A stretch of 64,000 bases of DNA from Bacteroidales bacterium. GTDB lineage: Bacteria > Bacteroidota > Bacteroidia > Bacteroidales > UBA932. A model generated the notes under the pieces. That model was not told where the DNA came from. It saw only the letters and a program-made list of their open reading frames with translations, and did no database searches. A program made the translations under genes and the position numbers. Below are positions 16,801 to 23,964 of the stretch, piece by piece. Within the stretch, counting starts at the first letter, position 1. The number at the start of each line of letters is the position of its first letter. The stretch spans positions 1 through 64,000 of the forward strand of contig JALCST010000003.1 in the NCBI GenBank assembly GCA_022653675.1. Direction: 5' to 3'.

Positions 16801-17483
16801 CAGCCCACCCGCTGGACAGCTATTCCTTCGAGCTCAGGAATCTGGCCAACTGTTCCATAAAACGCCTGCGCACCGTGAGCGAAAACTGCAATTCGGACCC
16901 CCGTTTGCAAAACAAGGAGTTATTCGTCGCCGGGTTGGTCACCGAAGTGAAAACTTCCTACACCAAGACCACAAACAAGCCGATGTGCCGCTTCACGATA
17001 GAAGATTACACCAGCGATTACACTTTCGCATTATTCGGAAAGGATTACGAGAACTATATCGGCTATATGAAAGAGAACGAAGCACTGCTGATCCAGTGTT
17101 CAACCCAATCACGCTACTTCAGGAAAGACGCCTCGAATACCGATGAAAAGCCGGTGTACGAAGTGAAAATCAAAAATATGACGCTCTTGGCCAACGCAGT
17201 CGACGACATGGTGAAAGAGATGACGGTCACCTTACCGGTTTCAAAATTGGAACCTTCAATGCGTACATCCCTTGTGAAACGGCTCAGGCACGAGGAGAAA
17301 GGCAATACCAGCGTAATAATAAAGGTCGTGGAAGATATTCCTGCCGACGGTAGTAATAACCGGCAGCAGATCTCAGTGGACTATGTAAGCACTAAAATGC
17401 GTATACGCCCTTCGGCCGGACTGGTGGCATATTTCGAATCGATCCCTTTGAAATATTCCTTCAAGGTATTGCATCAAAAATAG
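13869..17483 (+). CDS. dnaE: DNA polymerase III alpha subunit
   Basis: 1204 residues from the ATG at 13869, where the conserved FVHLHVHTQYSILDG begins; an earlier in-frame GTG at 13839 lies inside gpmI and adds residues unlike the family. It is the replicative polymerase. The PHP domain (1-~280) starts with the HxH metal site. The catalytic palm carries PDIDVDFDD with Asp408 and Asp410, aligned with D401/D403 of E. coli. GPGRGSAAGS (~375) is the nucleotide-binding region and FNKSHATCYA a fingers motif. The C-terminal part has an OB fold (ELFVAGLVTEVKTSYTK). It follows gpmI by 8 bp and converges on the lipocalin gene with a 15-bp gap. Confidence 0.96.
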   Translation: MPFVHLHVHTQYSILDGLSSIRELFRKASEDGQKALAITDHGNMYGVYEFLDTAKKFPDVKPIVGCEVYMAHGDKRKEHSGKEEQSSFHLILLAKNEAGYHNLCRLVSIGFTEGYYYRPRIDREILEKYHEGLICSSACLASQVDREIVAGDLAGAEETVRWFHNLFGEDYYLEIQRHRTEIPGGDITVYEKQMIAAEGIFKLAEKCNVKVIATNDVHFVNKEDGPAHDRLICLNTNCSIDDPKRMRYTQQEYLKSQEEMAGLFSDHPEVILNTMEIVDKVKTYDIDRRPILPVFPLPDGYSNADDYLRDLTYEGAHRKYGETLTKEETDRIDYELGTIKKMGFPGYFLIVRDYIHAAREMGVSVGPGRGSAAGSVVAYCLDITMIDPLKYDLLFERFLNPDRINMPDIDVDFDDEGRYKVFEYVTGKYGASHVSHVITFGTMGAKGAIRDVARIEQLPLPEAERLAKLVPDKPDKTIYNDSEPLLKQCLIHVPELEEASKSENPILRDTIKYAVKLEGTIRQVGVHACAFIIGPQDIMDIVPVSVAEDKDTKKKMRVSQYDGSKIEHVGLLKMDFLGLKTLSIIKETLENIRKSRNVEVDIDHIPMDDRETFDLFCRGDTTAVFQFESEGMKKYMRDLHPNRFEDLIAMNALYRPGPMAYIPDFIARKKGTEKIEYDLPEMESVLKDTYGITVYQEQVMLLSRKLSKFSLSQADTLRKAMGKKKKDVMADMNNKFMEGGLANGFEKEKLEKIWSDWMEFAKYAFNKSHATCYAWVGYQTGYLKAHYPAEFMAANLSKSLADIGEITNLMNDCKRLKINVLGPDINESNTRFTANAKGDIRFGLGGIKGVGSNAVDAIIKERDAHGPFTDIFDFIERVPLNIVNRKNLENLINAGTFDGFKDMNRSQFFLQSGKDELFIDSLLHYGQKIQDDTLSSASSLFGGMEEMKPVRPVIPPPVEYNKLDMLKKEKELVGMYLSAHPLDSYSFELRNLANCSIKRLRTVSENCNSDPRLQNKELFVAGLVTEVKTSYTKTTNKPMCRFTIEDYTSDYTFALFGKDYENYIGYMKENEALLIQCSTQSRYFRKDASNTDEKPVYEVKIKNMTLLANAVDDMVKEMTVTLPVSKLEPSMRTSLVKRLRHEEKGNTSVIIKVVEDIPADGSNNRQQISVDYVSTKMRIRPSAGLVAYFESIPLKYSFKVLHQK

Positions 17484-17498
17484 CTGCGACTGTATAAA

Positions 17499-18029
17499 TC
17501 AGTCGTGCTCCGGCCAGACGAGCTTGGAAGTGTCGTAACCGAGATTGGCGGCAACAAATAGGTAATTCTCCTTCACCTCTTCTGGAATTGTGTTTTCACG
17601 CGACAGTATCCACAGGTAATTTAGGTTGTTCCCGGCTATAAGCGCATATTTGTATTCGGGATCGATCGCTATGACATTGTAACCGCCGTAAAAAGGCCCG
17701 AAGAAAGCTACCTTTAGCCGCGCAACATTGTCATCCTTGATGAATTTGGCTTTCCCCACCGCTTTTTTCCATACTTTTTTCGCATAGTCGTAGCCGCTGT
17801 TCTCCACCCTTATGCTTCCGTCTCCGTTTAAGGAATACTGGGCTGTGGTGTTGTTCAAGCCGCGTTCATACTTGAAATCCAGTCTTGCTATCTCATACCA
17901 TTTCCCAAGATACTTAGTCTTGTCGAATCCGGTAACTGCCGTCGCACCCTTAGGGATCGAGGCGCATGAAGATAAAATGCACATTGCGGAAAATGAAATC
18001 AAAAAAATTCTAAGACAACTCGTTTTCAT
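17499..18029 (-). CDS. blc: Outer-membrane lipocalin (Blc-like lipoprotein)
   Basis: 176 residues. A type II signal peptide with lipobox LSSC places the acylated Cys at 22. The mature part has the lipocalin signature YLGKWYEIARLD (GxW motif), an NNTTAQYSLNGDG strand region, and a C-terminal block NYLWILSRENTIPEE as in bacterial Blc. These proteins bind fatty acids or lysophospholipids at the outer membrane and are linked to envelope stress. It is about the usual size. It is convergent with dnaE and precedes no obvious partner. Confidence 0.88.
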   Translation of the reverse strand: MKTSCLRIFLISFSAMCILSSCASIPKGATAVTGFDKTKYLGKWYEIARLDFKYERGLNNTTAQYSLNGDGSIRVENSGYDYAKKVWKKAVGKAKFIKDDNVARLKVAFFGPFYGGYNVIAIDPEYKYALIAGNNLNYLWILSRENTIPEEVKENYLFVAANLGYDTSKLVWPEHD

Positions 18030-18091
18030 AAGAGAGACCGTTAATGATTATTTGTATAACAAATATAATAAAAAACGGCTTAATTTTCAAC

Positions 18092-18724
18092 CTATTCGGA
18101 GGAAACGTCGCCGTAATTATCCCTCGCCAGCACCAATGTCTTGTAGAATTGTGCCAGGATGCCTTCGTAAACTGGAATGGCTACGAGACCGACAGCGATG
18201 CTCAGGATTTTCCCTATAGCATTACCGCCGAAAATAGCCGAAAATGCCCAAACCAAGACTCCCAATACGGCACAATAAGCCAATATCACGAGAAACATCT
18301 GCCATTTGCTGCCTTCGGTGAGCCGGTTGCTTTCGTGAAGGGCATCCATGGCATTCATGCGTTTGTCCAGGAGTAGCAGAGTGGCTAAAGCCCAAGCCAG
18401 GGAAAGCACGATACATGGGACGACGAAGAGGCAGAATCCCATTACCAATGCGGCGAACATGATCCCTATCAATATGAAATAGTCCCCCATGAAATGGAAC
18501 CAGTGGCTTTCGAAAAGGTATTCCGGGGTTATCTTTTCCCCCCGTGCGATTTTTACAGGAAGTTTTGTATAGGCTATCGTCGTACCTATGTTCAGATACG
18601 GAATCCAGCAGGTCAATAAATAAACAATGCTTGTAAGAAATAAGGGCCAGAAATTCTCGAAGCCCAGCTTCGTCCCTCCGGAAATGGCGGGCGAAAACTT
18701 GATTTTGTCGGAAATGATCTCCAT
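18092..18724 (-). CDS. Uncharacterised integral membrane protein
   Basis: 210 residues with about four or five hydrophobic segments (~25-50, ~75-115, ~140-165, ~170-190). There is no signal peptide. SLAWALATLLLLDKRMNAMDALHESNRLTEG links two membrane helices and recalls DUF4013/DUF975-like bacterial membrane proteins, but I cannot name a family with confidence. No catalytic motif is visible. It sits 62 bp upstream of the lipocalin gene on the same strand, so a shared envelope-related transcript is possible. Confidence 0.7.
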   Translation of the reverse strand: MEIISDKIKFSPAISGGTKLGFENFWPLFLTSIVYLLTCWIPYLNIGTTIAYTKLPVKIARGEKITPEYLFESHWFHFMGDYFILIGIMFAALVMGFCLFVVPCIVLSLAWALATLLLLDKRMNAMDALHESNRLTEGSKWQMFLVILAYCAVLGVLVWAFSAIFGGNAIGKILSIAVGLVAIPVYEGILAQFYKTLVLARDNYGDVSSE

Positions 18725-18789
18725 AGTCGAATTATTTAAGTTTCAGATATGTAAAATTAAATAAAATCAAACAAACTCCAAACTGAAAC

Positions 18790-20313
18790 TCATTTTGTCT
18801 CCTGATACGATTTTTCGGTATTGACCGACCAGACGTTGACTTTGTCCGTTACGCCTTCCTCTATGTCATCGACGGCAGCCATAGCGGTAAGCATGGAATG
18901 GTCCATGTTGTTGTAACGGTGTTGCCCGTTGCGGCCAATGCAAAACAGGTTGATTATCCTGTTCAGGAAAGCCTTGACCTTGTCCAGTTCGTAATAACTG
19001 CCGTAATAGGCGGGGTAAGCTTTTTTGACCTTGATACGTGTGGAATCGAGGACGTCGGCCGGATCCAGGATATCTATTTTCTCCATTTCCCCTATGGCCA
19101 TGCTTATGAATTCGCCGTCATCCATGTTCCAGAGTTCATCCCCTTCGTTGCAGAAATATTCGAGCCCTATAAAAACGGTGCCGGCATTGTCCTTTACCAT
19201 GTAGGGCGACCAGTTATTGAATACCTGCAGGCGACCCGCCTTTACGTCACGCTCCTGTATGTAAATCCAGGTATCCTTTACATCCTTTATCTTCAACTTT
19301 TTCACAAGCAACCCCACGGTTATGAAATCGCGATACGGCAACGTGGAAGCCACTCTCGCCACCTCTTCGGGAACATGCACTCCCCTTATCGCCTCCACTA
19401 GGTCCTTGATCGGCATGCTCGAAAGAAAATAATCGCACGGAACGGTTTCCAGAACACCATCCGAATGCCGGATTTCCACCGAAACCACTTTCATATCATC
19501 TCCTCCCGAATCAGTTTCCGATCCCTCACGGCATTCGACATTCACCCCGACTACGGTACAATCCTTGCGCACCTCCCCGCCCATCTTCACCACATCGTCT
19601 GCGACGGCTTCCCAAAATTGCCCGGGGCCGTACTTGGGATAGACGAACTGTTCTATGAGCGAGGTCTCGACATTTTTCTGGGAAATGTCCTTGTCCTTTC
19701 GGAAAGGTTTTGCCAGCATGTCCTTGATTATCGCACCCACGGAAAGCCCCCTTACGCGCTGGCTACCCCAGTCGGCTCCCAGTTTGCTGGGATGTATGCC
19801 CCACACTTTTTCAGTATAAGCTTCGAAAAACATGCGGTACAACGGCTTACCGAAACGGTTTATATAAAAATCCTCCAGGGAATCCTCCCGGCGCTTGAAA
19901 ATCGAACTCCATACGTATCCGAAGCCGGCTTCGACCGTACGGCGGAATCCCATGTTCCGGAAAGTCTGCGGTTTCATCGAAATCGGATAATCGAAAAACT
20001 TGCGCAAAAAATAGATTCTCGAGACCCTCGGCCGTTCGAGCATGACACGGTCGGTTTTAGCAGGATCCCCCTCGAAAGGCATTATGTCGTTCCACCACCG
20101 CATAACCTCGTCGTTTTTCGAGAAGAAGCGATGGCCCCCTATGTCCATCCGGTTACCCTTGTAATTGGCGGTACGCGAAATGCCTCCTATTTCCCCTGAC
20201 GCCTCCATGACTATCGGATGCACCCCACCGCGTTTAAGGAATTCGTAAGCCGCAGTCAGTCCCGCGGGCCCAGCCCCTGCTATGACTGCATTTTTAACCT
20301 CTTTATCATTCAT
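18790..20313 (-). CDS. FAD-dependent amine-oxidase-like oxidoreductase
   Basis: 507 residues. The N-terminal Rossmann motif [13 protein letters not shown] (13-25) followed by an acidic residue ([10 protein letters not shown]) shows FAD binding. [17 protein letters not shown] and [19 protein letters not shown] are typical of the COG1232 protoporphyrinogen-oxidase/UDP-galactopyranose-mutase-like group. The C-terminus has [21 protein letters not shown], the closing FAD-contact region. The substrate is unknown; homologues are common beside glycosyltransferase and GtrA genes, so a role in surface polysaccharide or polyprenyl-sugar metabolism is plausible. It overlaps the GtrA gene by 4 nt (ATGA), which indicates coupled translation. 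Confidence 0.8.
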   Translation of the reverse strand: MNDKEVKNAVIAGAGPAGLTAAYEFLKRGGVHPIVMEASGEIGGISRTANYKGNRMDIGGHRFFSKNDEVMRWWNDIMPFEGDPAKTDRVMLERPRVSRIYFLRKFFDYPISMKPQTFRNMGFRRTVEAGFGYVWSSIFKRREDSLEDFYINRFGKPLYRMFFEAYTEKVWGIHPSKLGADWGSQRVRGLSVGAIIKDMLAKPFRKDKDISQKNVETSLIEQFVYPKYGPGQFWEAVADDVVKMGGEVRKDCTVVGVNVECREGSETDSGGDDMKVVSVEIRHSDGVLETVPCDYFLSSMPIKDLVEAIRGVHVPEEVARVASTLPYRDFITVGLLVKKLKIKDVKDTWIYIQERDVKAGRLQVFNNWSPYMVKDNAGTVFIGLEYFCNEGDELWNMDDGEFISMAIGEMEKIDILDPADVLDSTRIKVKKAYPAYYGSYYELDKVKAFLNRIINLFCIGRNGQHRYNNMDHSMLTAMAAVDDIEEGVTDKVNVWSVNTEKSYQETK

Positions 20314-20804
20314 TTCCCGTTGTTTTCAATATCAGAACCGTCAGGCGATTCCACCGTAATATCTTTCCTTCTCGGGCTGAAAAGCGCGATCTTGCGTGCG
20401 AAGAAATTCCAGAAAAAGACTATGGCCGTGGAAATCAGCTTGGAGACAAGTGGATCGAGACCCAACTTGCCAGTAAAGAGATACATTATAAGTTCGTTCA
20501 GGCCAAGCCCGACGATCCCTATCACAGCGAATACCGCAAACTCGACATACCTGTTGTCGAGAGTCTTGCTGTTGAAAACCCATGTGACGCTCAGCATGTA
20601 GTTGGCAATAAGGCCCAGGATGAAAGAGATGCCGGCTGCCAGCAGATACTGTACTCCTAGCGCCTTGTTAAGCAGTGCCAAGACACCGTAATCGACTATG
20701 AAAGCCGTTCCTCCTACGAAAACGTAGCGAAAAAGCTGGATGAAAGTATTGTCGGTATTTTCCTTGAATGCTTTGTTTAACAGTTCTTTAAATGTCATTT
20801 CCAT
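20310..20804 (-). CDS. GtrA-like flippase-family membrane protein
   Basis: 164 residues with four transmembrane helices at ~25-45, 55-75, ~90-110 and ~125-140. The motif [18 protein letters not shown] and then [16 protein letters not shown] match the GtrA/DPMS-associated family, in which members move polyprenyl-phosphate-linked sugars across the membrane or assist a glycosyltransferase. It is the first gene of a pair with the FAD oxidoreductase. A divergent GT-C-like gene starts 69 bp away. Confidence 0.88.
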   Translation of the reverse strand: MEMTFKELLNKAFKENTDNTFIQLFRYVFVGGTAFIVDYGVLALLNKALGVQYLLAAGISFILGLIANYMLSVTWVFNSKTLDNRYVEFAVFAVIGIVGLGLNELIMYLFTGKLGLDPLVSKLISTAIVFFWNFFARKIALFSPRRKDITVESPDGSDIENNGK

Positions 20805-20845
20805 ATCTCTTTCATTAGCATCCGCTCAGAGCTTTCAAAAATAAG

Positions 20846-20853
20846 TAAATTTG
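20846..20853 (+). promoter_or_regulatory. Putative -7 element of the GT-C-like gene
   Basis: TAAATTTG matches TAnnTTTG and lies 20 bp before the ATG at 20874. No TTTG is found at the -33 distance. Confidence 0.35.
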
Positions 20854-20873
20854 CCGGTATAAACAACTAGGTC

Positions 20874-22346
20874 ATGGCTCTGTTCAAATTCGTCTTCAGC
20901 AAAAAGCAGTTGCCTGAAATCGCCATCTGCTTCATGGTATGCACCGCAAGCTATGTACTTCTCAAGTACTGTTTCCCGTTCCTGGTCACCACCGGGGATT
21001 CCTTCAATTACCTGTTTACCGCTGCCCGGCACTCCTTCGGGCTATACCGTCCAAACGGCTATTCCAAGTATCTGTTCTTCCTGTCGAACATTTCCGGAAA
21101 TGCCAATGCCATCTTTCCCATGCAGATGCTGCTCTATTTTCTGACCGGAACGTTCACCATTCTGACCTTCAAATATTATTATCCGATAAAAAAGGCCTGG
21201 ATACGTTATCTGATCTGCTTCGTAGCCATGGCAAACCCGACATGTCTGTTTTTCACCAATGCGATGCTGTCCGACATGCTATTCGCATGCATGCTTTTCA
21301 TAATGCTCTCCTGTGCCATCATATTCATGAAATCAGATTCGCCCGGCATCTTTCCGATACTGCTCTTCACGGCAGCATTCGCAATGGCTCTCTTCACCCG
21401 TTATTCGGCCATTTTTCTCCCCATCGTCTTCATACCCGTTTTCCTCTTCGTGAAAAAGAAATCCAAATGGCTGGCCGTGGCCTCGATTCTGGCCGTGGTG
21501 GTTTGGAACTATTCCTACGTATCGGGGAACATGAAATCATTCACTGTCGGGCACAAGTCCCAATATTCGACTGGATTCAGCGGCTGGCAACTCGCCAACA
21601 ACGCTATGCACGTGGTACCTTACACGGAAACCACCGATCTCGACGGGGAACGGGATACAATTCTGAAACAGCTGCACCACAGCATATATGCGAACAGGGA
21701 ATATATACTCGAGGAGACGGGGAACGGAAAGAATGCGACCGCGGCTTTCCTGTGGGATGAAAAAAGTCCATTGAAACGGATACAGAAAGAATTTAACCTT
21801 GTCAATGGGGTAACCGATCCGGTTTCTTACGTATATCTCGGAGGCCTTTATTCCAGATACGGCAAAAAGGTCATTCTCCGCCATCCGATACAATTCATGA
21901 AGCATTACCTGCTGCCGAACATGGCAAGCGTCTTCTTCCCGAAGTATCGAGGCCCGATGGAAAAAGGGACAATAGCATATGATACGAGGTTCCTGAACGC
22001 TCTGGGTTACCTTTTCCCGAAAACTTCGATCGCAACCATAGTCGGCAAGGCGGATCATGACGGAATACTAAAAATATCCCCTGCGGCATCGTATTACGAA
22101 CTCCTCACATGGCTGGCCTTCCTCGCCGCGGCCGTATGCCTTTTCACGCGCAAACGCCGTCTGCGGCCTCTCGACCGTTCCGACCGGCTAGTCCTTTGGA
22201 TGATAGTGTTGTTCGGATTCGTTTTTTATGGCACAACCGCATTCGCCTCCCCTATAGAAATACGCTACTGGATGCCGATGACAATGCTCAAGACAGGGTT
22301 CGTCTGGATAGTCGCCGCTCGGGAAACATCCGCACGGCTTCTTTAA
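20874..22346 (+). CDS. Multi-spanning membrane protein, putative GT-C-type glycosyltransferase
   Basis: 490 residues with roughly ten hydrophobic helices, most in the first 240 and last 100 residues. A hydrophilic loop of ~150 residues lies between. TTGDSFNYLFTAARHS follows the first membrane helix, where GT-C enzymes (PMT/ArnT type) keep an acidic catalytic residue, and TRYSAIFLPIV fits a membrane helix of such enzymes. This is a fold-level guess; no specific acceptor or donor can be named. It is divergent from the GtrA/FAD oxidoreductase pair, which supports a polysaccharide or lipid-linked sugar role. The stop codon lies 2 bp from the 3' end of a convergent tRNA gene. Confidence 0.65.
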   Translation: MALFKFVFSKKQLPEIAICFMVCTASYVLLKYCFPFLVTTGDSFNYLFTAARHSFGLYRPNGYSKYLFFLSNISGNANAIFPMQMLLYFLTGTFTILTFKYYYPIKKAWIRYLICFVAMANPTCLFFTNAMLSDMLFACMLFIMLSCAIIFMKSDSPGIFPILLFTAAFAMALFTRYSAIFLPIVFIPVFLFVKKKSKWLAVASILAVVVWNYSYVSGNMKSFTVGHKSQYSTGFSGWQLANNAMHVVPYTETTDLDGERDTILKQLHHSIYANREYILEETGNGKNATAAFLWDEKSPLKRIQKEFNLVNGVTDPVSYVYLGGLYSRYGKKVILRHPIQFMKHYLLPNMASVFFPKYRGPMEKGTIAYDTRFLNALGYLFPKTSIATIVGKADHDGILKISPAASYYELLTWLAFLAAAVCLFTRKRRLRPLDRSDRLVLWMIVLFGFVFYGTTAFASPIEIRYWMPMTMLKTGFVWIVAARETSARLL

Positions 22347-22348
22347 TG

Positions 22349-22419
22349 TTGAGATACGCGGGTTCGAACCACGACTAAGAGGACCAGAATCTCTTGTGCT
22401 ACCATTACACCATATCTCA
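22349..22419 (-). tRNA. tRNA-Gln (anticodon CUG)
   Basis: The minus strand folds as a 71-nt cloverleaf: acceptor TGAGATA/TATCTCA with discriminator A, D loop TAATGGTAG, anticodon loop TTCTGGT (CTG), and T arm CGTGG-TTCGAAC-CCGCG. The U1-A72 pair is typical of glutamine tRNAs. The anticodon stem has one A-C mismatch next to the loop. CCA is not encoded. A TATATTTG element (22437-22430) lies a few bases upstream of the 5' end. Confidence 0.92.
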
Positions 22420-22429
22420 ATTGCGGATG

Positions 22430-22437
22430 CAAATATA
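22430..22437 (-). promoter_or_regulatory. Putative -7 element of tRNA-Gln
   Basis: TATATTTG on the minus strand, with predicted start near 22423, only a few bases before the tRNA 5' end at 22419. No TTTG lies at the right -33 distance (one occurs with an 11-nt spacer). Confidence 0.4.
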
Positions 22438-22470
22438 GATATTTTTTTCAAATGTGTTATTGAGTGTGAA

Positions 22471-23925
22471 TTAATAAACCGTGTTCTGTGGATCGAAATC
22501 GGTCCATCCGGACATCCAGCCGTCGCTTTCGGATGCGAAGGCACCTGCATAAGATACCTTATCGAACCCTGATGACAATTTGGAATCGGTAAACGATGCC
22601 GCACCGATCAAAGGGCTGCCGGTCATCGGGGCATAAGCCGAATTGAGCTTCAGATCGGACACGGCGATGCAACTGTCGCTTGCGACGGATTTGAAATATC
22701 TTGCCGAGAACGACTCCACATTTTCGTCGGGAGTCCCCGAATCGTCGGTATAGCCGTCGACGAACGATTTGTTCTTGTCGCTGCCGATAATGGTCATTCC
22801 GGCCATGAACACGTTCGAGATCTCCAGCGAGCCGTCCGTAGCAGCCTCCTGCGTAGCCGAACCCTTGTCGTTTTCGATTATGATGCCGACAGGGAATCCG
22901 ATCACAACGGAATTGAAACAACACATGTTACTGTTCCTGCGAATATGGAAGGCTGCCTGGAACTGGCCGAGCTTGGAACCGTTTTGAGGATTCAGATCGC
23001 CACCGTCGATATATTCGGAGTTGTTCTCGAACCCGGAGTCCTGGCCTACCGGCCCAACAAGGGTCATATTGGAAAATACGCACGAAGTAACGGGAGCCAC
23101 CTCCGTTCCATCGGCGCAGTTGTCGCTTTCGAATCCGTTGGAAACCGATTGGTCTGCTATTTTCGGATCCCTTATGGAAAGCCCGAACTGCACCTTTCCG
23201 GAATAGCCGTCGTCCGTATCGAAATCGTCGTCCCACCCCCTGTATGCGATTAGATACTTGCAGTCCACATCCCCGCCGAACCATTCGTAGGAATCGTCGT
23301 TGGAATAGGAGACCTGCACATGGTCCACTTTAGTGCCGCTTCCCACCGATCCGAACGTCACCCCGTTTATCTCCTGGTCCGTCGCGAAAGGATATCCGGC
23401 GAATTCGACGCGCACATAGCTGAGGACTCCAGAATCGTCCGCGTCGTCGTCGCCGCCGTGCTTGCTTCTTGGGCCACCCTCGATTATCATCTCGGTCTGG
23501 TTGTTCCTCGCTTTCCCACACATTATCAAGCCGCCCCAATCCCCGGGACGCCGGCTTCCGGCCGGTTGGGCCGAAGTGAAAACTATGGGTTCCGAAGCCG
23601 TCCCCTGGGCATACAGCTTACCTCCGCGTTCGACTATGAGTGCGGCTTTCGTAGCCTTGTCGCCCTTTATTACGGTACCCGGTTCGATGGTCAGGGAAGC
23701 GCCGTCGCAGATATATATCCATCCCTTCATCGTATATGTCCCTTCAGGCAAGATATACGAATCCTTTATTTCGAATTCGGCGTCGCCGTTCCCGAGTTGT
23801 GTCCCGTTCTCGAACAGGATATCGGAAAGGTCCGTCCCCTGCTTTTCCGTTACCTTGCCGCAACCCGCGACAAGAAGAGAAGTTGTTGCAACAAGTACAA
23901 TCAGAGTTCTTTCAATTGCTTTCAT
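22471..23925 (-). CDS. Surface lipoprotein with repeat-rich, beta-helix-like fold
   Basis: 484 residues. The lipobox VAGC puts the acylated Cys at 22. The mature protein is rich in Gly, Asp and Asn, with GTVIKGDKATKAALIVERGG and PIVFTSAQPAGSRRPGDWGG, a pattern seen in parallel beta-helix surface proteins of Bacteroidota. Acidic stretches such as GGDDDADDSG and WDDDFDTDDGYSG may bind Ca2+. No enzyme motif is recognised. It lies 39 bp downstream of a TonB-dependent receptor gene on the same strand and is likely its surface partner, comparable in arrangement to SusD beside SusC but unrelated in sequence. The pair probably answers to the Pho-box-like array at 26718-26747. Confidence 0.75.
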   Translation of the reverse strand: MKAIERTLIVLVATTSLLVAGCGKVTEKQGTDLSDILFENGTQLGNGDAEFEIKDSYILPEGTYTMKGWIYICDGASLTIEPGTVIKGDKATKAALIVERGGKLYAQGTASEPIVFTSAQPAGSRRPGDWGGLIMCGKARNNQTEMIIEGGPRSKHGGDDDADDSGVLSYVRVEFAGYPFATDQEINGVTFGSVGSGTKVDHVQVSYSNDDSYEWFGGDVDCKYLIAYRGWDDDFDTDDGYSGKVQFGLSIRDPKIADQSVSNGFESDNCADGTEVAPVTSCVFSNMTLVGPVGQDSGFENNSEYIDGGDLNPQNGSKLGQFQAAFHIRRNSNMCCFNSVVIGFPVGIIIENDKGSATQEAATDGSLEISNVFMAGMTIIGSDKNKSFVDGYTDDSGTPDENVESFSARYFKSVASDSCIAVSDLKLNSAYAPMTGSPLIGAASFTDSKLSSGFDKVSYAGAFASESDGWMSGWTDFDPQNTVY

Positions 23926-23964
23926 AATGTATCATTTGTGTTTGATTTTCATATGTCATTCCGT

